Source: Hyalangium ruber
GTDB lineage: Bacteria > Myxococcota > Myxococcia > Myxococcales > Myxococcaceae
Direction: 5' to 3'
DNA length: 64,000 bases
NCBI RefSeq assembly: GCF_034259325.1
Contig: NZ_JAXIVS010000001.1
Span: 186,001-250,000, forward strand
Every line of letters starts with the position of its first letter. Within the stretch, counting starts at the first letter, position 1. The position numbers were made by a program, and so were the translations under genes. Below the pieces are notes generated by a model. The model had not been told where the DNA came from and made no database searches. It was given only the letters and a program-made list of their open reading frames with translations. Positions 36,066 to 44,627 of the stretch are shown piece by piece.

Positions 36066-37295
36066 TCAGCTCCTCCGATCCGGAATCAGCGCTCCCAGGG
36101 TCCGCCGCGCGTGGGCGAGGTGGAGCGCGGCACGCTCGGGCTCCAGCTCGTCCAGGGTCACCACTCCGGCGTCGAGGAAGCCCTCGCCGCGCAGGCCCCG
36201 GCCGCACACGGTGGGCACCGCGCTCAGGTCCACGGGCTGGAGCTGTCCCCGCGCATCGCGCGCAAGCGCGAGCTTCAGCACGGCCCCCGTCTGACAGGCC
36301 CGCGTGGGCATGATGCTCAGGAAGTTGCCCAGCGAATACGCGATGAGGCCCATGCGCGAGGGCCCGCCTCGGCGCGCCTGCGTGGGACAAGTGGGGTCGG
36401 CCCCGTCGATGGACACCCACTCGATGGGCTGGAGCACGTGAGGCGAGGTGCCCAGGATGATGTCCGCTCCGCGCTCGATGAGCCACCGGGCGTGCTCGCG
36501 CTGGGGCGCCTCGGGCCAGTACTCGTACTCGAAGCCCCAGTGAGGCATGAGGACCACCAGATCCGGCCCCACCGCGCGGGCGGCATCGATCAGCGCGCCC
36601 AGCCGCTCCCAGTCCGGGGAGTGTCGGGGACTGCCCAGGCGTGCCACCGGCACCCCGGCGGGCGGCGGGCCCGCGAGGTGGTTGATGTCATACGTCACGG
36701 CGGCGATGCCGATGCGGACCCCGGCGACCTCCAGAGAGGCCACCGCATCCTCCGGCGCGCTCCCGCCCACACAGCGGTGCTCTGGCCGAGCCAGCACGCT
36801 CTCACGGGTCTTCGCGAGCCCCTCGGGGCCCTGGTCGAGCGCGTGGTTATTGCAGAGGGAGAAGACCCGGTGGCGCGCCGTACCCTCCCAGGCATCCAGG
36901 TACGCGGGCGGCGCGTTGTAGTGGAGCGTCTCGTAGACCCAGCGGGGCACCGGGCGGGTCGGGTCCACGGGGGTCTCCAGATTGGCGAAGGCCACATCGG
37001 CTCCCGCCAGGAGCGAGCGGACTCCCGGTGAAAGCGCACGGTGGAAGCCACTGCGGATCCACATCACGTCCCCCACGGCACGGAGGTGGAGCATGGGGTC
37101 GGCGGCGTGCCGCCAGCTCCCCGAGGCCCGGTGGCGCGCGACCCTCGCGAAGTGCTCCGCGTCCTCGGCCCGGCGGGGCTCGGGCACATGCAGCAGGCTC
37201 TTGGTGATGTAGCGGAGGTTGAGGTCCCACCGGGACAGGGGCCAGCGGCCGTCCTCGTAGCGGATGTCCGTATAAAGGTGGCGCAGAGGGCTCAT
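36066..37295 (-). CDS. CapA/PgsA-like metallophosphatase-fold protein
   Basis: 409 residues from ATG 37295. From residue about 75 it follows the CapA family: LRAVGDVMWIRS, ADVAFANLETPVD, SLCNNHALDQG, VLMPHWGFEYEYWP, GADIILGTSPHVLQP and AYSLGNFLS. These are the metal-ligand blocks of a calcineurin-like fold. CapA proteins are linked to poly-gamma-glutamate export, but many act in other pathways. There is no membrane anchor or signal here, which suggests a cytoplasmic hydrolase or ligase role within this operon. The start overlaps the desaturase stop by 4 bp. Confidence 0.8.
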   Translation of the reverse strand: MSPLRHLYTDIRYEDGRWPLSRWDLNLRYITKSLLHVPEPRRAEDAEHFARVARHRASGSWRHAADPMLHLRAVGDVMWIRSGFHRALSPGVRSLLAGADVAFANLETPVDPTRPVPRWVYETLHYNAPPAYLDAWEGTARHRVFSLCNNHALDQGPEGLAKTRESVLARPEHRCVGGSAPEDAVASLEVAGVRIGIAAVTYDINHLAGPPPAGVPVARLGSPRHSPDWERLGALIDAARAVGPDLVVLMPHWGFEYEYWPEAPQREHARWLIERGADIILGTSPHVLQPIEWVSIDGADPTCPTQARRGGPSRMGLIAYSLGNFLSIMPTRACQTGAVLKLALARDARGQLQPVDLSAVPTVCGRGLRGEGFLDAGVVTLDELEPERAALHLAHARRTLGALIPDRRS

Positions 37296-38263
37296 GGGTT
37301 CTTTCGCTCCAGGGTGACCAGCCGGACGTCCTCGTCCACCAGGGAGGGGCCGGCGCGAAGGGCGCTCCACATGACCTGGAGGTAGCTGTCGAAGACGGGG
37401 GCACCTTGCGCGAGCAGGACGGGGCGCAGGCGCGCGTGGAGCCTCGCCAGGTTGTAGCCGGGCACGCGGGGGAAGAGGTGGTGGTCGAGGTGATGGTTCA
37501 GCCCGTTCCAGAGGAACGTGACGAGGCGGGTGCTGCGCACCGTGGTGGCGGTGTGGAAGCGGCCTCCGCGCCAGACGTTGGCGTGGTGGTCGGAGATGGA
37601 CTTGAGGCCGTTCAGGGGGCTGGCGAAGAGCACGGGCACGAGCCAGCACTCCACCGCCACGCGGACGAGCCCATGGTCCGCCAGAAGCCAGAAGAGGCCC
37701 GTGTAGAAGACGGCGTACCCCAGCAGCACGCAGACATGGCGGCGCAGGCGAGCCCGGTCGAAGTGCTGCACGGGATAGAGGACGTTGAAGTAGACGAGGC
37801 TGAGCGGAATGCCGAACAGCACAGTGGCGTAATAGAGCGCGCTCAGCCCGAGCGAGCGGCGCCCGGCGTTGTAGGCATCCGGGTCCTTCTCGGTGCGGTT
37901 CCACCGGTGGTGGGCGAGGTGGTCATGCCGCATCGGCTCGTAGGCGATGCCCACGAGCAGGCTGAGCAGGTTGCCGAAGAGGCGGTTCTGCCAGGACTTG
38001 GGAAAGAGGTTCTCGTGCCAGGCATCGTGGTCGAGCTGGATGAGGCCCATCACCGCCCCACCCGCCAGCAACCACAGCGGCACCTTCGCCCACAGGCTCT
38101 CGACCTGGACGAGGGCCAGGGCCGCCAGGAGCCACACGCCCCCGTGGAGAACCCCCATGCCTACGGCCCGAGCGGGGCGGATGCGGAGCAGCTCCACGAG
38201 TTCGGGGCGAGACAGGCCCAGCCCGACGGGCACGGAGGAAACAGGAGAGAGGGTGTTCGACAT
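37292..38263 (-). CDS. Membrane fatty-acid desaturase/hydroxylase
   Basis: 323 residues with four or more hydrophobic segments. The three His boxes of integral diiron desaturases are present: HDAWHE (79-84), HDHLAHH (113-119) and NHHLDHHLFP near 258. It would insert a double bond or hydroxyl into a fatty-acyl or carotenoid-like chain at the inner membrane. It is the fourth gene of the tight operon; ATG 38263 is 6 bp from the preceding stop. Confidence 0.88.
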   Translation of the reverse strand: MSNTLSPVSSVPVGLGLSRPELVELLRIRPARAVGMGVLHGGVWLLAALALVQVESLWAKVPLWLLAGGAVMGLIQLDHDAWHENLFPKSWQNRLFGNLLSLLVGIAYEPMRHDHLAHHRWNRTEKDPDAYNAGRRSLGLSALYYATVLFGIPLSLVYFNVLYPVQHFDRARLRRHVCVLLGYAVFYTGLFWLLADHGLVRVAVECWLVPVLFASPLNGLKSISDHHANVWRGGRFHTATTVRSTRLVTFLWNGLNHHLDHHLFPRVPGYNLARLHARLRPVLLAQGAPVFDSYLQVMWSALRAGPSLVDEDVRLVTLERKNP

Positions 38264-38269
38264 GGCTCG

Positions 38270-38881
38270 TCAGAGGTAGCGGGGCACGCGCTGGAGGTAG
38301 CGCCCATAGGGCTCGCCGAGCCGGGTGGAGAGGTAGCGCTCCTCCTGGAGGACCAGCGCATGGAACAGCCCTCCGAGGGCGGCGAGAGCCCCGAGGGTGA
38401 GCAGCGAGGGAGCCCAGAGCGAGGCCCCCACGAGGTACAGATAGGAGAACACGTAGATGGGGTTGCGCGAGTACCGGTGGAGGCCGCGCTCGTGCAGGGA
38501 GGGCTGCTGCTCGCCGGCATCGACGCCGATACGAAACGCCGGGCCCATGCCGTACTGAGCGCAGAGCATGCCCAGAAGCCCTACCCCACCGAGGAGCCAG
38601 CCCGCGAGCGGAGGCAGGGAGAACAGCGGCCTTCCCCACGGCGAGGTCCACCACGCGGGCCAGAGCGCGGCGGCGATGATGGAGCCGGCCCAGACGAGCG
38701 AGGCGCCGCTGATGAGCCGGGTAACACGTGTGTGGGAGGGGTCCGCCTCGGTGCTCCGGTAGGCCAGCGGGCTCCTCCCGAAGCGCAGGCGGTAGAGAAG
38801 ACTCGACCCCAGGTGCCCCAACAGCAGGTGGAGCGAGATGAAGCCCAGGTAGAGCCCGGGCGCCTCGTGGATCGCCTTCAT
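38270..38881 (-). CDS. Isoprenylcysteine carboxyl methyltransferase-like membrane protein
   Basis: 203 residues with about five membrane helices. The ICMT/PEMT signature is near the C-terminus: HRYSRNPIYVFSYLYLVG and a terminal EERYLSTRLGEPYGRYLQRVPRYL-type block. Members methylate carboxyl groups or phospholipid head groups using S-adenosylmethionine. In a bacterial lipid-like operon it may make a methyl ester or act on a head group (inference). It shares ATGA with the acyltransferase gene upstream. Confidence 0.83.
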   Translation of the reverse strand: MKAIHEAPGLYLGFISLHLLLGHLGSSLLYRLRFGRSPLAYRSTEADPSHTRVTRLISGASLVWAGSIIAAALWPAWWTSPWGRPLFSLPPLAGWLLGGVGLLGMLCAQYGMGPAFRIGVDAGEQQPSLHERGLHRYSRNPIYVFSYLYLVGASLWAPSLLTLGALAALGGLFHALVLQEERYLSTRLGEPYGRYLQRVPRYL

Positions 38882-40152
38882 GGCCCGACCACCTCCACGG
38901 GCAGGCTCAGCGCCGAGGAGGCCCAGCCCGCCAGGCGCTCGGTGAAGCCTCGCAGCGCGTCTCGACTCCAGAGTCCCTCGAAAGTCGCCGGGTTGATGCA
39001 GAGCGTCTCTCCAAAGGAGAAGCCGGTAGCGCCCCAGGTAGGCGTGTGGCTGCGCAAGGAGCGGATGCGAAGCGGCGACTGCTCGAAGTGCCGGTCCAGC
39101 CGGCCCAGATAGGTCACCACCAGGGTGTTGGTGCGCGGCTCGGCGAGCAGGCCGGGACGCGCGTTCCGCCGGAGCACCTGACTTGGGGCGAGTCGTGCCA
39201 CCGCCATGCACTCCAGCGCCGTGGTCCAGTGGATGCCCGCGTCGAGCACGCGCTGGATCTCCGAGCGCGCCAGTTGGATCAACCCTTGGGGATCCTCCAA
39301 GCGGGCACGTACCTCGCTCAAGGGAAGCTCGATGGGCACGGCGGAGCAACCATTCCCCAGGATCCGCCCCAGGCCCAGGGAGCGTCGCAGGTCCACGGGC
39401 ATGCGCAGGCGTACCCTCCCCTCCTTCCGAGGCTCGTGCAGTGCTACCCCGGCGAGCAGGGCCGCGAAGAAGACATCGGACGGAACCAGATCCGAGCGGC
39501 CAGCCGGGATGCGCAACCGAACCGTGGTCATGAGCGAGGGGCCCGCGACATCCCCGCTGCGCTTCAATCCCATCCCCCGCGGCGCCAGCAACCGCCGCCG
39601 GGGGCTCGCCAGGCCGAGGAGCTGTTCGGGCCGTCGGAGCGCCGCGAGCAGCACCCTTCCATCCGTGAGCCGCGAGGGAGCGAGCGGACTGGACTCGGAC
39701 GCGCGCCCAGCGCAGTGCAGCCAGAGCCGCTCCAGCAGGTGCCCGAGCGCCTTGGCATCCCCGATGGCGTGGTGGAGCTGGACGCCCAGCATCCACGCTC
39801 CCTGTGAAGCGTCCTTCATGGGATGGAGGTGAAACCGGAGCGGCAGCTCCCGCGCCAGGTCCATCCGCGTGTTGATCACCCGTGCCACGGCCTCCTGCTC
39901 GTCCAGCGGCTCGGAGGTTTCGAGCACGGCCGCATCCACCTCGGCGGAGGGCCTCGCGACGGGCACCCACTCACACCGGGCATCGTCCCAGGCCACGTTG
40001 AGGCGCTCGCTCTCACGCACCAGCGCACGCAGCCCCTGTCGCAGGGCCGCCACGTCCGGCCGCTCCTCGAGGCGCAGCAACACCGTGGCCCAGATGGTGG
40101 CCACCTCGCCGTCCAGGCGCGCCATGAGCGTGTCTACGAAGTTCGCGCGCAT
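38878..40152 (-). CDS. Condensation-domain/wax-ester-synthase-like acyltransferase
   Basis: 424 residues from ATG 40152. The HHxxxDA catalytic motif is present (HHAIGDA; His127, His128, Asp132), followed by the two-lobed CAT-like fold expected of stand-alone condensation domains, PapA-type and WS/DGAT acyltransferases. A late strand, NTLVVTYLGRLD, fits the floor-loop region. It is expected to join an acyl-CoA or carrier-bound acyl group to an alcohol or amine. It overlaps the 3' end of the upstream gene by 19 bp. Confidence 0.75.
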   Translation of the reverse strand: MRANFVDTLMARLDGEVATIWATVLLRLEERPDVAALRQGLRALVRESERLNVAWDDARCEWVPVARPSAEVDAAVLETSEPLDEQEAVARVINTRMDLARELPLRFHLHPMKDASQGAWMLGVQLHHAIGDAKALGHLLERLWLHCAGRASESSPLAPSRLTDGRVLLAALRRPEQLLGLASPRRRLLAPRGMGLKRSGDVAGPSLMTTVRLRIPAGRSDLVPSDVFFAALLAGVALHEPRKEGRVRLRMPVDLRRSLGLGRILGNGCSAVPIELPLSEVRARLEDPQGLIQLARSEIQRVLDAGIHWTTALECMAVARLAPSQVLRRNARPGLLAEPRTNTLVVTYLGRLDRHFEQSPLRIRSLRSHTPTWGATGFSFGETLCINPATFEGLWSRDALRGFTERLAGWASSALSLPVEVVGP

Positions 40153-41177
40153 CGATCGCTCCACCCGGAGAAGAGAAGCTGGGCGTCCTGCCCTGCCAGC
40201 CGGGCCTGCCCCACCGCTGCGCACGCCACCTGAGCATCCGCGATGTGCTGGAAAACGATCTCGTCCGGCTCGTGGTGGCGCAGGCGAATCCCCGTCGGCC
40301 GGTATCCCGCCGCCAGCAGCGCGGAGGTGCCCTCGGACACCAGGCCAGCCTCGCCCATGGGCAGATGAACGAGATCCACCCGCGCACGAGAGGACTTCAA
40401 CCCTGGCTCTCCTCCTCCCCGTCCGACGAACAGGCGCCGTTCGAGCTGCAGCGATTCATTCCAGTCGAGCGGACGCAGCACGTAGCGCTCAGTGCCCCCG
40501 TGACCACGCTCCATCGGAACCTGAACCGCGGTGTCCGAGAGCCCCAGGCCCGCGAGGATGGACAGCAGCCAGTCGCCCCAGGCTCCCGAGGGCAGGTAGC
40601 GCGTGCGCTCGAGCGGCCCTCCGAGGAGGGTCGTCATGGCCAGGGCTTGCATGGGGACACCAGAGCCCTCCACTCCGATCAGCCTCTCGCCACGCGTGTA
40701 GTCGACGACCAGTCCCACGGGCACGGCACGCATGAACCGAGAGGCGTACCGCTGCGCCATCAGGTGGAGGGTGGAGGTGTTCTGGTGCAGGAAGCCCACG
40801 TGGTTCTTCAGCCTGTCGAGCACGTACTCCCACGCGTGAGCGTGCTCGGCGCGGTCCCCAGCCACGCGACGAGAAGGCCGGCTCAGGGAGAGTCCCGAGT
40901 CGACGGAGTCTCGGCCCGGCGTGACCCAGAGCCCCGTGTGCGAGAGCAGCGTCCCCCGCGCGTCGAACTGTCCCAGGCTGATCAGCCTGCCAGCGCTCCA
41001 GAGGCGCGAGGCTCCCCCCGGCTCATAGAGGAAGGGATAGGAGTAGCTGTCGCCATAACGCGCCTGGAGGAGCGCGCGAAAGGCGGGCTCGTCGCCCTCG
41101 CTCAGCCAGCGCGAACTCTCGGTGGGATTCGCGACTCGGAGATCGTCCAACAATGAAGCAGTGCAGTCCCGGCCCAT
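40134..41177 (-). CDS. Unknown protein, possibly GNAT-like, first gene of operon
   Basis: 347 residues from ATG 41177 (an in-frame TTG at 41189 is an alternative). It is soluble, with mixed alpha/beta sequence. A strand pair (AGRLISLGQFDARGTLLSHTGLWV) followed by a helix (HAWEYVLDRLKNHVGFLHQNTSTLHLMAQRY) resembles the core of a GNAT acetyltransferase, but the acetyl-CoA loop is not clear. I do not recognise the family with confidence. It leads a set of genes that overlap or nearly touch, so it probably takes part in the same pathway. Confidence 0.65.
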   Translation of the reverse strand: MGRDCTASLLDDLRVANPTESSRWLSEGDEPAFRALLQARYGDSYSYPFLYEPGGASRLWSAGRLISLGQFDARGTLLSHTGLWVTPGRDSVDSGLSLSRPSRRVAGDRAEHAHAWEYVLDRLKNHVGFLHQNTSTLHLMAQRYASRFMRAVPVGLVVDYTRGERLIGVEGSGVPMQALAMTTLLGGPLERTRYLPSGAWGDWLLSILAGLGLSDTAVQVPMERGHGGTERYVLRPLDWNESLQLERRLFVGRGGGEPGLKSSRARVDLVHLPMGEAGLVSEGTSALLAAGYRPTGIRLRHHEPDEIVFQHIADAQVACAAVGQARLAGQDAQLLFSGWSDRCARTS

Positions 41178-41330
41178 GCCCCAGGGCAATGCACCCTTGG
41201 GGCCAGTCCGAAAGCCCTCGCGACGCCGCTCCCCGAGGGTCCGCGCTTGCGCAGACCCTCACTCACACTGTGTAACCTCATGCACGGCTACTCCTCCACG
41301 CCATGCACAAGCAGCCACCTCCGGCCCGCG

Positions 41331-42839
41331 TCACTCGATGCCGTACTTGCCCGGGGCGAGGATGCCTTGCGGGTCCAGGGCCTTCTTGATCCGCGAGAGC
41401 ACCTCGGGCACCCCCTGCAGGCGCGCCATCACCTCATCCTGAACGTCGATCGGAGCGCGCGCGACGGGGTAGCCCGCATCGGCATAGGCCTGGATGAGCG
41501 CCCGCATACAACGTCCCGCGCGCTGTCGCTCCTCGGACTCCTGACGGTTGAAGATGAGGAGGTGCAGCGCCCGGCTCATGCGCGGGCCACAGGCGTATTC
41601 GAGGATCAGGTCGAAGCCGTGCTCGGCCAGGATGCGCCGCGACAGCGCCTGGTGCTCGTTGGCGACCCGCCCCACCATGGGAGTGGCCGGCAGGAACCAG
41701 GCGGCTCCGCCTCCCGGCCGCCAGCGGAGCAAGCCGAGCTCGTCCCGCGTGGGCTGTCCGCTGAACGTGTCGATGTGGATCTTCAGGATCCGACTCTTCT
41801 CCGCCTCGGCATGGGAGATGTAACGGGCCTTGCCGGACTTGAGGAAGTGGGCCTTCACCCGCTCGATCAGCGGCTGCACCGCCTCCTCCGTCGCGCCGTA
41901 GAAGGCGCCGGAGACAATCCACGCGCCAAGCCCGTGCTTCTCCCGCAACTCCTTGCGCAGCTCGGCGGACAGCGGCGTCCGGCCTCCCGTCCGGCCAAAG
42001 GGATAGGTCTCCTCCGTGCCGACCGCGTAGAGGTCCCCTGTCACCTTGAGGAGCGTGGGCACCACGTTGTTGAGCTTGATCGGCCGGACCAGCTCGAAGA
42101 TGTCCCCTAAGTCTTCATCATCCGGGAACGAGAAGAAGAAGGAGCGGACCACCGGCGGCCGGGGCATCAACCAGACGCCCATGCGCGTGACGATGCCCAG
42201 GTTCGACTGGATGAAGAGCCCGTCGAGGAACGGACCGTAGCCATACTTGGACAGGTACTGCGTCTGGGAGCCCGGCAGGGCGCCGTCGGAGGTCCGCACC
42301 ACCTCCCCCGTGGGCAGCACCACCTCGTAACCACAGCTCATGCCGAAGTGATCGAAGTAGGGGCTGTAGCCCGCGCCCTTCTCGAGCGTGTTGCCCAGGA
42401 TGCCTCCCTCCGGAGGCCCCGAGGTGGTGTCCATCATCAGCTTGTGGCCACGCCGGCCCAGCTCCTCGTACATCTGGGCGTAGGTGACACCGGGCTCCAC
42501 CACGGCGTAGGCGAGCGACTCGTTGATCTCGACGATGCGGTTCATCCGCCGCCCCAGATCCACCACCACCTGCCCCGGGCGCACCGGCGACTTGTACCCC
42601 AGGCCCCGGTTCTCGCCCGTGCTCAGGGGCCAGAGCTTCACACCGTGGGTATTGGCCGCCCGCACCACGGTCTGCACCTCCTCCGTCGAGCCCGGGTAGA
42701 CGACGCCCGAGGGGAGCCGATCCCCCCCTGGGAGCAGGTTGGCGCCGTAGCGCGCCAGGGTCTCGGGCGCCGTGTCCACCGCCTCGGGGCCGAGGCGCTC
42801 ACGCAGCGAGGAGAAGAACTGCTGAGAGGTAGAGGTCAT
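41331..42839 (-). CDS. VAO-family FAD oxidase/dehydrogenase (4-cresol dehydrogenase-like)
   Basis: 502 residues from ATG 42839. The N-terminal PCMH-type FAD domain is clear: GVVYPGSTEEVQTVVRAAN, WPLSTGENRGLGYKSPV, VDLGRRMNRIVEIN and EPGVTYAQMYEEL. The C-terminal cap fits p-cresol methylhydroxylase/vanillyl-alcohol oxidase (HIDTFSGQPT, and the final ALDPQGILAPGKYGIE). It is likely to oxidise a para-substituted phenol or similar alcohol. Candidate residues for covalent flavin attachment cannot be assigned by eye. It diverges from the glycosyltransferase gene with about 100 bp between starts. Confidence 0.85.
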   Translation of the reverse strand: MTSTSQQFFSSLRERLGPEAVDTAPETLARYGANLLPGGDRLPSGVVYPGSTEEVQTVVRAANTHGVKLWPLSTGENRGLGYKSPVRPGQVVVDLGRRMNRIVEINESLAYAVVEPGVTYAQMYEELGRRGHKLMMDTTSGPPEGGILGNTLEKGAGYSPYFDHFGMSCGYEVVLPTGEVVRTSDGALPGSQTQYLSKYGYGPFLDGLFIQSNLGIVTRMGVWLMPRPPVVRSFFFSFPDDEDLGDIFELVRPIKLNNVVPTLLKVTGDLYAVGTEETYPFGRTGGRTPLSAELRKELREKHGLGAWIVSGAFYGATEEAVQPLIERVKAHFLKSGKARYISHAEAEKSRILKIHIDTFSGQPTRDELGLLRWRPGGGAAWFLPATPMVGRVANEHQALSRRILAEHGFDLILEYACGPRMSRALHLLIFNRQESEERQRAGRCMRALIQAYADAGYPVARAPIDVQDEVMARLQGVPEVLSRIKKALDPQGILAPGKYGIE

Positions 42840-42943
42840 GGCGGAAATCCTGCCCCATCTGGAGCGGCCGGGGGCATCTGCCCTCCGGTGCCACAGGCTG
42901 TCGGACGCGAGCGAACACTTCCATGTAAGGTGCCGCACGATCC

Positions 42944-44446
42944 ATGCGCCGGCTCCTCCACAGCGCGCGAGCGTTCCACACGCGGCACCCCGTGGCGCTG
43001 GGCGTCCTCGGCACGTTCCTGCTCAGCCTGCTGCTGCGCCTGCTGTACCTCCAGGCCTCGCTGGACCGGGACTGGCCCTTCTCCATCTTCTTCTATGGAG
43101 ACACTCGCTTCTTCCACGGCTACGCCCTGGACCTGGCCCGGGGCAAGCCCGTGGAGGCGACCCTGCCCTACCACCCGCCGCTGTTCCCCGCCTTCCTCGG
43201 GCTGCTGTACCAACTGCTGGGAGAGCCACGCGGCAGCGCGTTCCCCTACAAGCTCAGCCTCGCACTGCTGAACTCCGCCACGGTGGCCTTCACCTGGGTC
43301 TGGTGGCGCCGGGTGCTCGGCACGGGCTGGAGCCTGCTCGCCGCCGCGCTCTTCTCCGCCAGCTTCGGGTGGCTGGTGCTCTCGACGACGTACAGCAACG
43401 AGGTGCTGTACGTGCTCTTCCTGTCCGCCACGTGCTGGCTGGTGCTCCAGTCCCGACAGGGGCTGGCGTGGTGGGCCGCCGCGCTGCTCGGCGCGGTGAT
43501 GGGGTTGGGCTCCCTCACCCGGGCCGAGCACCTGTACCTCTGGCCCTTCCTGCTCGCCTATGTCGCCTTCCACCGCGATCGCCAGGTGCCGTGGAAACCC
43601 CAGCTGGCCCGCTGGGCGGTCGCGGTGGCCGTATGCTTCGCGGTGCTGGCGCCGTGGAGCGTCCGCAACGCGCGCGTCCTCCGGGAACTCAACGCGCGCA
43701 CCCCCGCGCTCAAGCCGCTCCCGGAGCTGACGCTCGTCACCGCCTACGGCCCCATCAACTTCGCCATGGCCAACCACCCCCGGGCCACGGGCGGCTTCAC
43801 GCCGGACCTCGTCAACGAGCTGGGCAAGGGGGGCAACCTCGACGTGGCCAACCCCGCCCAGCGCCACCTGCTGCTGCACGGCTACGCCGAGGGCCTGCGC
43901 TGGATGGCCGAGCACCCCGGCGACGCGGCGGGACTGATGATCGACAAGCTGGAGCGCTGGCAGGACGGCCTCGGCCTGGGCTTCGGCGTGTCGGACTGGC
44001 CCTCGGGGCTGCGCGGCGCCCGGCCTCCCGTGGACCTCTTCGTCCCCGAGTCCACCTGGCTCAAGTGGCCGCTCACGCTGCTGCTGCTGCTCGGGGCGGG
44101 CCTCTCCCTGCGCGCGCCCTACCGCGCCTTCAGCCTGTTCACCCTCGTGATACTGCACCGCGCGCTCATCACCCTGGCCTTCTTCGGCTACGCGCGCGGG
44201 CTGTTCGTTCTCTACCCCGCACTCCTGCCGCTGCTGCTGCTGCCCGCGATGGCGCTCGCCTCGCGCCGCCCTGCCCTGGAGCGCCGGCTGCCCGTCCTCG
44301 CCGCCGCGGCCCTCCTCCTCTTCTGGCTCGAGGCCGGAGTACACGCGGCCGGCGAGCCCCGGAACTTCCACGCCAGCGGCAGCACCGACCAGGTCCGCGG
44401 CAAGCTCATCCAGGACGACTGGGTACAGATCTGGCCGAAAAGTTGA
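42944..44446 (+). CDS. ArnT/PMT-like membrane glycosyltransferase
   Basis: 500 residues with 10-12 hydrophobic segments. The N-terminus shows the GT-C pattern: after helix 1, a periplasmic loop with an acidic pair (FFYGDTRFFHGYA) and ATLPYHPPLFPAFLGLLY, like ArnT/PMT and family-39-type enzymes using polyprenyl-phosphate sugars. A large loop (about 240-340) and a C-terminal helical bundle follow. It probably transfers a sugar on the outer face of the inner membrane. The acceptor is unknown. Confidence 0.8.
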   Translation: MRRLLHSARAFHTRHPVALGVLGTFLLSLLLRLLYLQASLDRDWPFSIFFYGDTRFFHGYALDLARGKPVEATLPYHPPLFPAFLGLLYQLLGEPRGSAFPYKLSLALLNSATVAFTWVWWRRVLGTGWSLLAAALFSASFGWLVLSTTYSNEVLYVLFLSATCWLVLQSRQGLAWWAAALLGAVMGLGSLTRAEHLYLWPFLLAYVAFHRDRQVPWKPQLARWAVAVAVCFAVLAPWSVRNARVLRELNARTPALKPLPELTLVTAYGPINFAMANHPRATGGFTPDLVNELGKGGNLDVANPAQRHLLLHGYAEGLRWMAEHPGDAAGLMIDKLERWQDGLGLGFGVSDWPSGLRGARPPVDLFVPESTWLKWPLTLLLLLGAGLSLRAPYRAFSLFTLVILHRALITLAFFGYARGLFVLYPALLPLLLLPAMALASRRPALERRLPVLAAAALLLFWLEAGVHAAGEPRNFHASGSTDQVRGKLIQDDWVQIWPKS

Positions 44447-44461
44447 CCCGTACTTGAAGCA

Positions 44462-44491
44462 TTGAACAGACGCACTGTGGGTCCTTGTATA
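44462..44491 (+). promoter_or_regulatory. Promoter candidate for the secreted metalloprotease
   Basis: TTGAAC (44462-44467) and TGTATA (44486-44491) are 18 bp apart in an AT-richer patch just after the glycosyltransferase. They would give a leader of about 130 nt before ATG 44628. Confidence 0.4.
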
Positions 44492-44627
44492 TCCTAACAG
44501 TCTGGTTTAGAGAGCCTGCCTTGGAATCAAGGTTTCGGCGGCCTTTCTTCTTCGACCCCTCCCAGCGCTGCCCTCCTTGCCCCCCTGCATCCCCGTCCGT
44601 TCCGCGGTCCCCCACGAGGAGAGCCGT

